Assembly: GCA_023079485.1 (NCBI GenBank)
Contig: CM041084.1
Span: 16,334,609-16,398,608, forward strand
Direction: 5' to 3'
DNA length: 64,000 nucleotides
DNA from: Archilochus colubris
Lineage: Eukaryota; Chordata; Aves; Apodiformes; Trochilidae
Shown here: positions 1-11,575 of the stretch, in pieces
How positions within the stretch are numbered: the first letter of the stretch is position 1
How the letters are laid out: each line of letters opens with the position of its first letter
The notes under the pieces: model-generated
Databases searched by the model: none
Seen by the model: only the letters and a program-made list of their open reading frames with translations
What the model was told of the DNA's origin: nothing
Position numbers and translations under genes: made by a program

Positions 1-795
1 GTTTAATTTGATGACAGCTTGCTGTGGTTTATTCATAAGTAAGGCTTTCCTGAGATACTCATGAATTTCATGCACTTGCAAAATGTCTATGCCCTTGGAT
101 CCCAGAATGTTCTGAATATCCTTTTTATTGTGCAGTATGCCAAGGTTCAGTGCACCCCAGTTAATTGATTGGCCTGAAAGCCCACAGTTCCTCCTGTAGA
201 GGCAAAAGACGTCCAAGAAAGAGTTTGCAGCTGCATAGTTTGCCTGGGTGGAATTTCCCAGAAAGGAAGTAACAGAGGAGTAGCACACAAAGTAGTCAAG
301 CTCCTGGCCTCTGGTAGCCCAATGAAGATTTAGGGTCCCTGCAACTTTTGGGCTCAGCACTTTCTGAAAGTCAGCCAAGTTCAGAACTTCAAGATGGCCA
401 TCATGCAAAACAACAGCACTTTGAAATACACCTTTGATTGGACTCCCTACAAAAAGTTTCCCAATGGACCGGAAAGCATTCTCGACATCCCTGGCTGATG
501 TAACATCACACTGCACAAACACCACTTTGCTCCCTTTGTACTGATGCTGCAAACCCTTCATCTCTTCTTGCTTCTCATTGCTTGGAATTGTCCTGGAGAG
601 TATTGCAATGCACCCTCCTCCATTCCCAGCTATGAATTTCACCGTTTCAAAGCCAAGTCCAGTGAGCCCCCCAACTACTATGTAAACAGCATTCTGCTTA
701 AACAACTTCTTCTGAGCTTCATACAGTGGTATATCTGAAAGCATGGTGAAGTCCTTCTGCCTTCTTAGTACAGCCAGTGGGACAGATTTACAGGT
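1..795 (-). other. PKS ketoreductase (KR) domain, residues about 1700-1964, truncated by window edge
   Basis: The NADPH loop GGLTGLG (residues 1741-1747, about 650-672) follows a beta strand IVV. The catalytic set has standard spacing: Lys1849 in SPKVAG (346-348), Ser1873 in YSSVTS (274-276), and Tyr1886 and Asn1890 in NYAAAN (235-237 and 223-225). INWGAL follows. The frame is open to base 1. The domain should reduce beta-keto groups to hydroxyls. Confidence 0.92.
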
Positions 796-3700
796 AAAAT
801 AAGACATTATGGGGTTCATTTGTTCTAAGTTCCCAGTCCGCTGAAAAACAGAACCTGATAGACATCTAAACTGTTTAATATCCATGGAAGTGATCCATGC
901 ACCCACAGTCTTTTGCAGTTGCTTTAAAGATGCTTTCTGGAAAACGCTGGTTAGTGTAAGGATATGAAAGCTGATATTTTCATCATCAATTCCGCTGACA
1001 TTATGGATACATTCAGACTGTCGATTGCCACACACTATCACCACATCTTTAAGAAAGTGCATGTGGGCCAAGTCCTCCTGAGACAGCCTGTTTACGGGAG
1101 GGAGAACAACCAGGGCATTGCATAAGTTTATATTCTGGAACTTATCTGGAGTGGGCCTTGAAAGTACTGTTCTCCAACCCATCTCTTCTGCTGCCACAGA
1201 AAGAACACAGCACAAAACCGATGATGGCTCTGTAGAAATAATACCTAATGTTCTGCCATGTTTCCCCTTGGGTAACCTCTGATTGAGGATTTCCCATGCA
1301 ATAATAAAGTATGACACACAAGGCACAGCCTGAAAGCATGGGAATTTCTTTACATTGAAACAAACTGTTCCTGGAATCCGAACCCTGGATGATGCAGCAG
1401 CTGGATAACATGAAACCACATGATCTCCCACTTTAACTTTCTTCACATCAACACCTATTGCTGTTACTGTGCCACTGAAATCAAGAGCTAAAAGTCTGTG
1501 TTTGTCTGCTGCCTGTGAGTTCCAGTACAGTGTATTACCAAAGTTACGACTAGAAACACTAACTGGAAAATAATCTTCTGAGTGGAGACATATTTTATCC
1601 ACTTGAATTTCAACACTCTGTTTTTCAAGCTGAGTAGTAGTGCTGGTGGACAACTCAGCAGACAGGTCTCTTGCTGTGTACGGATCAGAAGTGTACAGAG
1701 TGAATGTTTCTGTCTTCTGCAGACCTCTCATGTGTTGGCTGTAATCTGCATCTACAAAAGGTGTGCGTCTGATTTCAGCCACATAAATTCGTCCTTGGTT
1801 GATGCAAACTTCTGGATAGTCCACAGCTTTGTATTTTACAAGAACATCTGCTAGTACAGAGATGTCCAGGGAACTGGGAGAGCTGAGGTCAATTATCTGA
1901 AATGTGACTTCTGGAACCTCAACAACACAAGTTCTTGTCATGCCATGCAGCACAGACCCACAATTTATGTTGTCTACATTTCTTTCTGTTGTTCTGTATG
2001 TGATAACTCTGACTGAGCAGTGGGACCTTTTCTCTCTTAATGCCACAATAACTTGGCGATAGCCTTCACAACACTTTGCCAGCTGGTCTACTGCTTTGCT
2101 TGGGCAATCTTCATTTACTTTTTTAATTCCCCACAGGAACAGAATTTCATCATAATCCTTTACCTCTGCTCTCATTGTATCCTGTGTGTGGCCTTCCAAG
2201 AGGGCTTCCCAGTCTTTATACATAACATATCTTGAATCAGGATGCAAATATTTTTTGAGCTGCTCAGCTATCCCAAATTTGTCAGCAAACACTAGGACTC
2301 TGGGCAAAGCTCCCAGATGTCCAATTGTCTGTGAAGGAGAGACTTCTTTCCACTTGTTTTCATACATGAACTCATTGTCTCTGGAAGATGCTTGCTTCAT
2401 GAAAGTGATGGCAACACGCTTGAGTTCAGCCAAAACAGAGCCATGTTTGCCCAGAAGGCATCCACAAACCTCTAGACAATTCCCAATAGATTTGCTTGTT
2501 CTCATATATATCATCATTTCTTCCTCCAGCGGCTGGAGCACCATCAAGCTGCCTATCCCTGAGGGAAAGCCTGTTCCAGACTGGAACATCATTGAGGTCA
2601 TGACAGTGGTCATCTGCAGAAAGCAGTCGAGCACCACTGGATGGATACAATAGTCATACATCTCTTTCATGATCTCCTTATTCACCTTGATGCTTGTTAT
2701 AGCTTCCTTTAGTTCCTGGCAGTAATGCACATCACTGAGCTGTCTGAATATAGGACCATACTGAAAACCAACCTGAGACAGTGCTTCATAAACCTCCTCT
2801 CTACTAACTACTGACCTGCATCTTTGATAGATGTCTTGGAAGGTGATGGTGGTTTCTTCCACCACAGCTTTGGGCCCCTTTGTAATTTGGCCTGAAGCAT
2901 AAACTGTGTTGGAGGAAGAGAGTATCTCAAAGGCTGTCACTGCTTTCTGTGGACTCAGCTTGATACTCAAAACTTGGGAGCTCTGTGTGAGAACACATGG
3001 CGCAGAAAAACTGATACTCATCTGGCAAGTACTCAGAGGCACTCTAGGTCTTGAGCCACTCAATACAGAGGCTAGACCAAGCTCCACGTAAAAAGTACCA
3101 GGGACTAAAGCCACACCATTGTTCTTGTGCTCATATAAGTACGGTGTTGTATCCTGGGAAAGCAGGCAGCCAAACTCTAAATTTTCACTATTTATGGCAT
3201 AAATTAAAGGATGACTGGAGCTGACTCCTCTTTGGTTTACTTGTTGATGTATATCTATGCAGGCCATGAGTTTTTTGCGATCAAATTGATATTGTGGAAT
3301 GGCCACTGGAATGCTTTGATACCCATCATAAAAGTGCTTCCAGTTGGGATTATATCCAAGTTCAAACAGATTTCCTACCAGGGTAAAAAGTGTCTGATAC
3401 TCTGCATCTGTTTGCAAAGAAGAGAGCACCTTGGTGCCCTTTCCTAGAGTCTCCTTTATGCTTCGCTGTAACGCTCGGTGGGGGCTTATTTCCACAAACA
3501 CCACATTTTCCCTGTCTCTAGCTGCAGTTTTGATGGCCTGAGTGAAAGCAACAGGCTCACGAGTATGCTGGGCCCAGAATTTGCCCTGGGCAAACTCATC
3601 TCCAGAAGCAGGCATCCCAGTCAGAGTTGAAATAACTTCAATTTCCCCCTCCTGTTTTTCTAAAGACTGCATGTTTTCTTCCAACTCGCCAAGTATTGTA

Positions 3701-6700
3701 TCCATGCTAGGGCTGTGGTATGCAACAGGGACATTTAAAGCATGAAGGAAGATGCTTCTCTGGCTGAAAGATTGAGCTAAATCTCTCTGGACAGCATCCA
3801 TGGAGTCTGAATTCCCAGACAAGGTGCAGGAAACTGGGCTGTTGAAAGCTGCAACACACACCTTTCCTGAGTAGTGATGCAGATGTTCAACGATCTCTTG
3901 AACAGGGATGTTTCCAACCAGCAACATTCTGCCTCTGGCAGTCTTTGCCTGCAGCCGGCTCCGGTGATAAATCACTTTGACCGCATCTGCCAGGGAAAGG
4001 TACCCAGCAAAATGTGCAGCAGCAACTTCCCCTACAGAGAAGCCAACAGCAGCGACTGGTTTAATGCCCCAGTATTTCAGAAGGGAAGCTAAGGCAACCT
4101 GCAGGGTAAAAAGCAAGGGCTGGGAAATCTCTGGATTAAATAGATCCTTTGGGCTTTGGGAGCTTGCTGTCTGGAGGCTGATGGGTGTGTGTTTTTGAAA
4201 AAGTGCTTCTATTTCCTTGCACTTATCTCTGAACACTGGGTCAAAGTACAGCAGTGACTCACTGAACTCCTTCACTGTTACACCATTGCCACAGAAGACA
4301 AACACCAGCTGTGGCTCCCCCTTTGCAAGGGCAAGTTCAGTGCTCGCTGCTGACATAACCTCTTGCTGCAAGTGTTGGAGAGAATTTGTGACAAATGCTT
4401 TTCGGTACCTGTAGTTGGCATGGCTTCTTCTGCAGGCAGACGTATAGGCCAGGCTTGGGAGAGTTATGGAGGTTCTCGTGCTCAGCTGCTCAGCTGTATC
4501 GACCATTGTCATCTGAAGGGACTTACTTGATGCTGCTGATAGCAGAACTAATTCAATGGGCCTCTTAAAGGCAGGGAGAGGCCCTAGCTGCTTAGCCTGC
4601 CTGACTACAACATGAGCATTGGTTCCTCCAAATCCAAAGCAGTTAATGCCAGCTACTCTTCCATACTCACTGGATTCTTCCCAAGGCTCTATAGTTGTGG
4701 GAATTGCCAGCTTCAATCTCTCTGTATCAATGCTGCTCATGTCCTTCGAGTAATGCAAGGATGGAACGATTTTTCCATGGTGCATCATCAGAAGCACTTT
4801 GATTAACCCTGCTGCCCCAGCAGCTGATTCAGTATGTCCAATATTTCCTTTCACTGAGCCAATTCTCAGAACAGAAGCTTTTGAAGACCTGTTTTTACAA
4901 ATTACACTAGCTATGCTTTCAGCTTCAGTAGGATCTCCAGCAGCAGTTCCTGTACCATGTGCTTCAACATACTGCAAAACTGAGGGATCAACATGAGTTC
5001 CATAAATGCTGCGCAATAACTTCTCTTGCTCTACTTGAGATGGTCTTGTGATGGGGGTCATGGACCTACCATTCTGATTTACTGCACTGATGTTTATAAC
5101 ACCCCAGATTTTGCTGCAGTCTTCCTTTGCCTGTTTTATAAAAGGGTAACATTGCTTTTAATAATCTCATGCTTTCTCTGTCTAGGAAAAAAACAATACA
5201 AAACAACAAAGCCAAGAACAGTATACAAACAGCCAAGAGAATAACACTTTTAAATGCATAATAGCTTTCTCACGCTAGGAGAAGTGCATAATTCTTAATG
5301 AGCAATAAGTGGTTCATTAATCTTAAGATTGAATTGGAAATTCTTTTCTGGAAAAGTAATTATTACAACTGAAAATAGAAAATTCAGATAGGTCTTATTT
5401 TAGGATGCCTCCCAAGTAATCTTACCTTTTTCAGGGGTTTGAGGAAAACAACACCACAGCCTTCTCCCCTTCCATAACCATCTGCCTTTTTAGAGAAGGG
5501 TTTGCTTATTCCCTCTGGAGAGATCATTTTTGCTTTACTGAGAGATACAAAGGTGCGGGGATCTATTATGCAGTTCACGCCACCACAGATTGCTGCCTCA
5601 CAGTCTCCTACAGTAAAATAGAAAAAAATTCATGTTGAGACATCCAGGATGATAGGCAGAAACAGTAGCAATTTTAATTTCTTTGTCCAGCATCTCTTCA
5701 GTCCCATTACCTGTTTTAATTGCTCTCAACGCATAGTGCAGAGCAAAAAGAAAAGATGAACATGCTGTGTCAATAGCCAGTGATGGTCCAGTCAGATTAA
5801 ATGTGAACGAGACCCTGTTAGCAGCAATGCTCATTGCTGTTCCAGTACCATCATAATGATTTATTTCACTCACTGCTCGGCTTGCTACAATCTCATAGTC
5901 TCGATTCATAAGACCTGTAAAAATATCAAATACATGTCATGGTAACCTAAGCAAACAAAAGGTATTCGCAGCTCTAAACATGATAGTGTGTTCTGTATTT
6001 CTGTTTTAATACTAAACTTCACAGAAGAAGTGCTCCTGTGGTGAAAATTTTCTTCAATGCAAATCAAAGGCAAAACTCCCAGCAATTCCCCTGGACCCAA
6101 CTTACACAAACCTACCTAAGACTGGACCTTTCAACTTGCACAGTAAATGAAAGGCCTTCCACAGAACACTAGAATGGTTTGGGCAGGAAGGGACATTAAA
6201 GATTATCTAGTTCTATCTCCCCTTGCAGGAACACCTGCCACTAGACCAGGTTGCCCAAAGCCCCATATAACCTGCCTTGAATACCTCTGGGGAGGGGATA
6301 TCCACAACTTCCCTGGGCACCCTGTGCCAGTGTCTTACCACCCTCACAGGGAAGAATTTCTTCCTAATGCCTAAGTTAAATCTACCCGCTTCCAGCTTAA
6401 TGTGATTACCCCTTGTCCTATCACTACATGCCCTTGGAAAAAGTCCCTCCCAGCTTTCTTGTAGGCCACTTTCAGGTACTGGAAGGCTGCTGCAAGGTCT
6501 CTTCTCCAGGCTGTACACCCCAACTCTCTCAGCCTGTCTTCATTGGAGAGGTGCTCCAGCACTCTGATCATCTTCATAGCCCTCGTCTGGATTTGTTCCA
6601 ACAGGTCCATATCTTTCCTGCACTGAGGGCTTCCAGGTGGGATGTCACAAGAGTGGAGTGGAGGTAAAGAATCCCCTCCCTTGACCTGCTGGCCACACTT

Positions 6701-9700
6701 CTTTTGATGCAGCCCAACATAGAGTTAGTTGGCTTTCTGAGCTGCAAGCACGCATTGCCAGTTCATGTTGAGCTTCTTATCAACCAGCACCCCCAAGTCC
6801 TTCTCCTCAGGGCTACTCTCAATCCATTCTTCACCCAGCATGCATAGCATAGCTCATTTCCTGATGGCTTAGCTCACTATATGATGCAGTTTAGCTCTGT
6901 GTGGCCCTGTGTAGACCCCTGTATCTCAGTTTGAGAGTGGCTGAAGATGTCCTTGCTCCCCGAGGGGGGACTGGACTATATGACTTTTAACAGTCCATTC
7001 CAACCCCTTCTATGGTTCTATGATAAAAAGATTAAAAAGAACTGGCCCTAGAACTGAGCCCTGAAGAACACTGCTAGTGACTAGCAACCAGCCAGATGCA
7101 GTCCCATTCACCACAACCCTTTGACCCCTGCCATTCACCCAGTTCTCCACCTAGCACACTGTGTACCTGGACATCTCACAGCTATCAAAAGCCTTACTAA
7201 AATCCAGAAAAACTTAAATTCACCCCCTCCCCTTCATCCATGAGGTGGGTGACCTTATCGTAGAACTTTCCTATTGTGAACCAGTGTTGATTGTGCCTAA
7301 TGACTGCATTGTCCTTTATAGGTCTTTCAACAGCATCCAGTATAATCTTCTCCATAACTTTTCAAGGTTCTGAGGTAAGCAGATGGACAAGAGCAACTTG
7401 GTAGCATACTAACAACTACGTGAGGATTTCTGCTCGTTTAAAAGGATCTTATCCACCACAACACCTTAACCTATGTTGTACTGCAAAGAAGTGTCAGCCT
7501 GGCTTGAGAGCATTATTCCTGGGAAGGACTGGGTTGGATAGACACTTTACCTGTTCCCTGCTTCAGCTTCAGTGCCTAAAGACACCAAGAGGAGCACCTA
7601 CATTAGATATGTGAAGTCTATAATGAACTTCTAGTGCAGCCTAGTAATCCTTAGCAAAAATAGCAGAGTAGCCTTAGATTCTCCAGTTCTAGGTACATGT
7701 AAAAGTAAATGTAAAAGGTAGTTGTAGGTAAATGTAAAGTTTATGAAGGAATGCTTCAATCTTTCTGAAGATCAAATGGGCATTTTTCACCATGAAATTT
7801 GCATCTTACCAATGAAAACACCTGTTTTGGTGCCACTGACAGCTTCTACAGGGACTCCTGCATCCTCCAAGGCCTTGTATGTACATTCCAGCAGTAACTT
7901 CTGTTGTGGATCCATGCGTTCAGCTTCCATATTATTAATCCCAAACAGGTGGTTGTCAAATGAATTAAATCTAAAGTAAAATTAATGTAAATAATAAAAA
8001 TAATATATAATTTAAAATATTTAAAATAATAAAATGCATATGCAATACACATTTGCTTCAAGCCTCAAATTATGCATTTTTATGCAATTTTATGAAAAGC
8101 AAAGTAGCAAGAGGTCACAGTTGCCATTTATGCTATTCAGAACACAGTGTTTTAAATCACAGTAGAGGATCAGCTCAGATGTTTCAAAGAGATGCCCATG
8201 TTTTTCCAATAATAACTTTAAAATTTTTATGTATGGATGTGTGTATATCCTTGAAAAACCTTCGAAGTAGGCTCACACTTACAAAAGACCAAGCCCACAC
8301 TTAATCTTGTATCCCAAGATTATCCTTGAATGGCTTTCTATCATTTCTTCTATCATTTTTGCAGTAAAAATCTAACATGGGACTTATCACTAAAGTCTAG
8401 GTCTACAATTCTACAATTTCAACTTGCTAGGTATTGCTCTCAGGAGGCAGTAAGATTGCTTCACACATGTGAACTTCTTGACTGAATAAAGGTTCACAGC
8501 CTGAGTATTTAAGGTGAATGTAGATTTAAATTAAAACACTTATGTTGCTCTTACTGTAATTTGCTATTCTTCCTGTTAGTCGTAGCCCCCAAACAGCTGT
8601 ACCCATCTCTCTGGGGTAATTTGACATGAACCATGAGGATACAAGTGAAGGGATGCACACTGTATGTTGCTCTGCCAGGATTTATCTTTACACTAATGTG
8701 TCTACCTGATACTTGTGCATACATAATCCCTTAGTATTATGGGAGAGTGACTTAGAATAAAGAAAGCTGGTTTTTGTGTTTTAAACCATGACAGTATGAG
8801 CCCAGAGAAAAGCAAGATAATGAAATTGTGAGTAGTTCAGGTTTACATGCAAGCATAACACTCAAATTAAGTAAAAAATTCCCTTCTTGACTGTCTAACA
8901 GAACCAGACTTCCTTCCTTTGCCTCTAAACAGTCACATCTGACCATGAATTAGAGCTGCTTGTCCCCACAAGCACAGCATTAGGTCCTAAGGTCCAGCAA
9001 AGCTAGTCAACCTTCAGGCTGAAACTGGAGGAGACTTAACATGCAGTTCATACAGCTCAGAGTCCATACTCTGACACCTTCCTCCACAGTACAAATTATT
9101 TGGAAGGCTGGAGCCCACCTCAGATCCAGTACATACCCTTCGTGTATAATCCATGTGTACTTCTGTATACCAAAAATGCAGACACACTTGCATGACAGGT
9201 GACATCTCAACACATGGTGGGTGTGAACATACATGTTTGATTGTGTAACCAAAGGCTATTTGTGTTCCCAGTCGTGAACATATGGGCTTATCAGGGGCTG
9301 CAACTACATTTGCACATTGATGTCATGCACCAGGAATCCCTGCACTCCAACAACTGCATGTTTATTGTGTGAGGTAAAAGAAAGCCAGTTTCTAGGTCCC
9401 ATATGTAAGCTCTCCCTGTGTCTTGCACTCTCTGAAAGGCTGGACATGTTAGTCTAGGTACAAAAAACCTCAGTGGCATCACAGACTCACTCATCGAGAA
9501 GAGCAGCTCGTGTTGTACACATTTTTCCTGGCTTGTTATCATCTGGGTCATACCAATCTTTTGCATTAAATCTCTCAGGGGGGATTTCTGCTGTACAGTT
9601 CTTGCCTTCCTCCAGGACCTTCCAGAAATTTTCAATTCCATCACCTGTTGTACAAAGGTTTTAAAGTAGATTAAATTATGTGTTCCCTTTCTCCACCAAA

Positions 9701-10203
9701 GCAAATACTGTAATAAAGCAGGAAGTTTTCTTTCAATAAAACCTGACATATTTATACTACAGGCAGAGCTTGTAGTATTGCCAGGCCCTCAATATATCCC
9801 ATCCCTAGGAATGCACAGTCCTGCAACAATGCACAATCACTCAGCAAATGCACATGGAAAAAGATCATCCCAGAATCATCCAGTTCATTTGCATGATTTT
9901 CACCTGTGCAAACCCACTGCTCTGCCCACACACAGCACTGCAGATCTGTCTGTCAGCAGATGAATTTGAACCAATCAGTTTCCTCCAAGGTGTGACCTTT
10001 TAAAAATACCCTACAGCTAGCAAAGTAGCAAATTCTCCAGAGTATGGGAGGAACACGTTGTTTTCCTTCACCTCAACACTAATGGGTGACTGTGCTTTTC
10101 AACATCCACTCAGCAGCCTGCTTTGCTTCACCCAAAACTTACCTCCAGGAAAGTTGCATCCTATTCCCACAATAGCAATTTCATCTCCAGTCTCGATCTC
10201 CAT
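1..10203 (-). CDS. PKS: Animal type I polyketide synthase (FAS-like), 3' end beyond window
   Basis: Multidomain iterative synthase that condenses malonyl units into a polyketide chain, probably cytosolic. Coding exons in transcript order are 10203-10143, 9644-9491, 7970-7810, 5914-5711, 5607-5426 and 5130-1. All junctions are GT-AG and the phases join without a stop, giving 1,964 codons before the window edge. Domain order is KS, AT, DH, a non-catalytic linker, a degenerate ER, then KR; the ACP and any terminal domain must lie to the left. The ATG at 10203 opens [20 protein letters not shown], the usual KS N-terminus, and follows a possible acceptor (gtgcag, 10212-10217), so an upstream non-coding exon is likely. 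The family is known from fish (otolith-linked pks1), birds and invertebrates and is absent from therian mammals. Similarity to the budgerigar pigment synthase MuPKS is recalled knowledge, supported by an arginine at residue 644. Fatty acid synthase is excluded by the dead ER and divergent sequence. Confidence 0.93.
795..2360 (-). other. PKS linker / pseudo-KR region and degenerate enoyl reductase (ER)
   Basis: Residues about 1180-1390 follow the DH with YENKWKEV and [10 protein letters not shown], typical of the structural KR half. No S-adenosylmethionine-binding methyltransferase motif was seen. Residues about 1390-1700 resemble an ER medium-chain reductase: [10 protein letters not shown] followed by KVGDHVV is recognisable. 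Where the NADPH loop AAxGGVG is expected, after [13 protein letters not shown], the frame reads [10 protein letters not shown] (G1550 codon at 1243-1245). The dinucleotide-binding glycines are gone, so the ER is probably inactive. Confidence 0.75.
2360..3230 (-). other. PKS dehydratase (DH) domain, residues about 888-1178
   Basis: A double hot-dog DH fold is indicated by the motif [10 protein letters not shown], which fits HxxxGxxxxP with His922 (codon 3127-3129), and by LDCFLQ, which fits DxxxQ with Asp1089 (codon 2626-2628). Both catalytic residues are present, so dehydration of beta-hydroxy intermediates to double bonds is predicted. Confidence 0.88.
3345..4320 (-). other. PKS acyltransferase (AT) domain, residues about 525-850
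   Basis: It starts around VFVFCGNG. The active-site motif reads GFSVGE with Ser619 (codon 4036-4038), where most AT domains have GHSxGE; as I recall, mitochondrial malonyl transferase MCAT also has Phe there. The general-base histidine is in VAYHS (His726, codon 3715-3717). Arg644 (CGG, 3961-3963) lies 25 residues after the serine, the same spacing as the malonyl-carboxylate-binding arginine of human FAS (Ser581 and Arg606). Malonyl-CoA is therefore the expected extender. Confidence 0.92.
6161..7385 (-). mobile_element. CR1 LINE 3' portion, minus orientation, in PKS intron 3
   Basis: The plus strand reads the reverse complement of the CR1 3' end (agaatggtttgggcaggaag) and continues into the ORF2 C-terminus. 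On the minus strand a short frame at about 6371-6610 reads ATKMIKGLEHLS-like residues ([21 protein letters not shown]). The copy continues after about 7024 with sequence matching the more 5' part of CR1 ORF2. Between about 6855 and 7024 it is interrupted by a second insertion. Boundaries are approximate. Confidence 0.85.
6855..7024 (+). mobile_element. Short CR1 3' fragment, plus orientation, nested in the minus CR1
   Basis: The fragment ends with ccattccaaccccttctatg followed by gttctatgat, the plus-orientation CR1 tail, in the middle of a CR1 copy of opposite orientation. It is about 170 bases and severely 5'-truncated. Confidence 0.7.
7695..7742. repeat. Degenerate short tandem repeat (GTAAATGTAAA-like)
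   Basis: Imperfect tandem copies of a roughly 10-12 base unit (gtacatgtaaaa, gtaaatgtaaaa, gtaaatgtaaag) lie just upstream of PKS coding exon 3 in plus coordinates, inside the intron. Confidence 0.5.
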
Positions 10204-11101
10204 GTCCTGGGCTGCACAATACAGGTATAAGTGTCAGACAGCTCAAACAATCATGCACTTGTCATTAAATAAGTTTTAGGCTAAAAATATTAACTTCCCA
10301 CAAACATACATACTCGTTTAAAGCTTGATTATTCTTGACTGATCTTATTCTGATTGTCATGAGAAATTACACTCCCCACATGTGACCAGAGCTGCAATTT
10401 TCTGTTTGTCTCTACTTTTAGAGGAAAACCCCTGACTAATTCCCCAGTCTCCCGCCATCAGCTCATCTGCTCTTGAGCCCCTACCTAGATCAGTCCTGCT
10501 TCACTTGTTGTGCACAGAAGTGAATTTTGCATTGATCCATATGCACTTTCAGCTCTATCATCTCAATCCTATTCACAGCTCAGTTCTCCCAGACAGACTC
10601 TGGAAATTACTATTTAAAATCAGACCACATAAGCAGGAAACAGACAATCAAATAGCTGAAGGAACACAAGATACGTCTTCCACATACTGGAAAAGTGTCA
10701 GGAAAGAAAAAGCTTATTCAGAGCTCTGCTTTGCTGGATCCCAAGGCTGTCTAGCTTTTGTCTAAATCATCTTCCTCTGTAGTTAGAAGTTAACACCCTC
10801 AGACCATGCTCAAAGCCACTGGCAGCTACAAGATCTCTCTTCCTAACAGTGTGCAGTCTCCAGGTAGCCCCACTACAGCCCTAGGAAAAATTGCCCTTTC
10901 AGCTCATCGGCAGCTTCACAGGCAATACAACTCCTGTCATCAAGCAACTCAAAATAAAACCTGCAATGAAAAAAAATTGTTTAGGTTGAAATCAAACACT
11001 TCAGTATAGAATTTAAAGCTCGTTTTCCCCCCTTAATTCTCAGAAAGGAACCTGAGAGATGAAAATCAGTCACATAAATTAGAACTCAGTAAGATACTCA
11101 C

Positions 11102-11140
11102 CTCAAAATCCTTCAGTCCTCCTGGATTTGCTTCAATGCA
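11102..11140 (-). other. Candidate 3' end of a non-coding PKS leader exon
   Basis: On the minus strand a strong donor (ttgag|gtgagt, donor bases 11096-11101) sits about 0.9 kb upstream of the PKS start codon, and the exon bearing the ATG has a plausible acceptor at 10212. This is only a splice-site reading; no start site or conserved leader was recognised. Confidence 0.2.
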
Positions 11141-11435
11141 CAAAGAGACAATTCATGTTGAAAGAGATTTTGAGGGGTTCTTGGCAGTAGTGATGGATTC
11201 TTACTTCAGTGACACCACAGGAGGCCGCAAAGAGCCCTTCTCCTTTATTGACTGATGGCAGTGAAGCAAAGATGAGGATGTTTTACAGCCCCACACATAT
11301 TTACCATTTCTTGGAGGCTTGCTTTGAAACATGAAAATAAAAATGACTGCTTGGATGCACACTGAAAATTCAGTTCCACTAAGACAAAGACCACCTAGCA
11401 AAAATAAGGAGACCAGAACCTGTCTTTCTAGATTC

Positions 11436-11575
11436 TTTTCTTTTTTCTGTTTTCTTTTATATTTTTATTTTTCTATTTTACCAATAATATATATTCTAAA
11501 GTTCTACAAAAATGGTTTTATTTTAGTTCTTTCCGAATTATCTAATTTCTATGTTTTTTTCTATTTTAATTTTTA
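11436..11575. repeat. T-rich low-complexity tract
   Basis: About 140 bases are dominated by runs of T with interspersed A and C (ttcttttttctgttttctt and similar). No repeat family was recognised. Confidence 0.6.

Larger units (their letters stand above)
4573..10203 (-). other. PKS ketosynthase (KS) domain, residues about 1-440
   Basis: The domain is spread over all six exons. Visible motifs are GIGCNFPGG near the N-terminus, [10 protein letters not shown] in the third exon, and the nucleophile motif DTACSS with Cys177 (codon 5760-5762). The two catalytic histidines lie in EAHGTGT (His312, codon 4957-4959) and GNIGHTE (His353, codon 4834-4836). The Cys-His-His triad is therefore complete and the domain should catalyse decarboxylative condensation. 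Spacing matches the fatty acid synthase KS closely. Confidence 0.95.

Noticed and set aside
2186..2653. 155-codon plus-strand frame
   Set aside because: Lies antisense inside the PKS giant exon, whose minus-strand frame encodes a recognisable DH domain.
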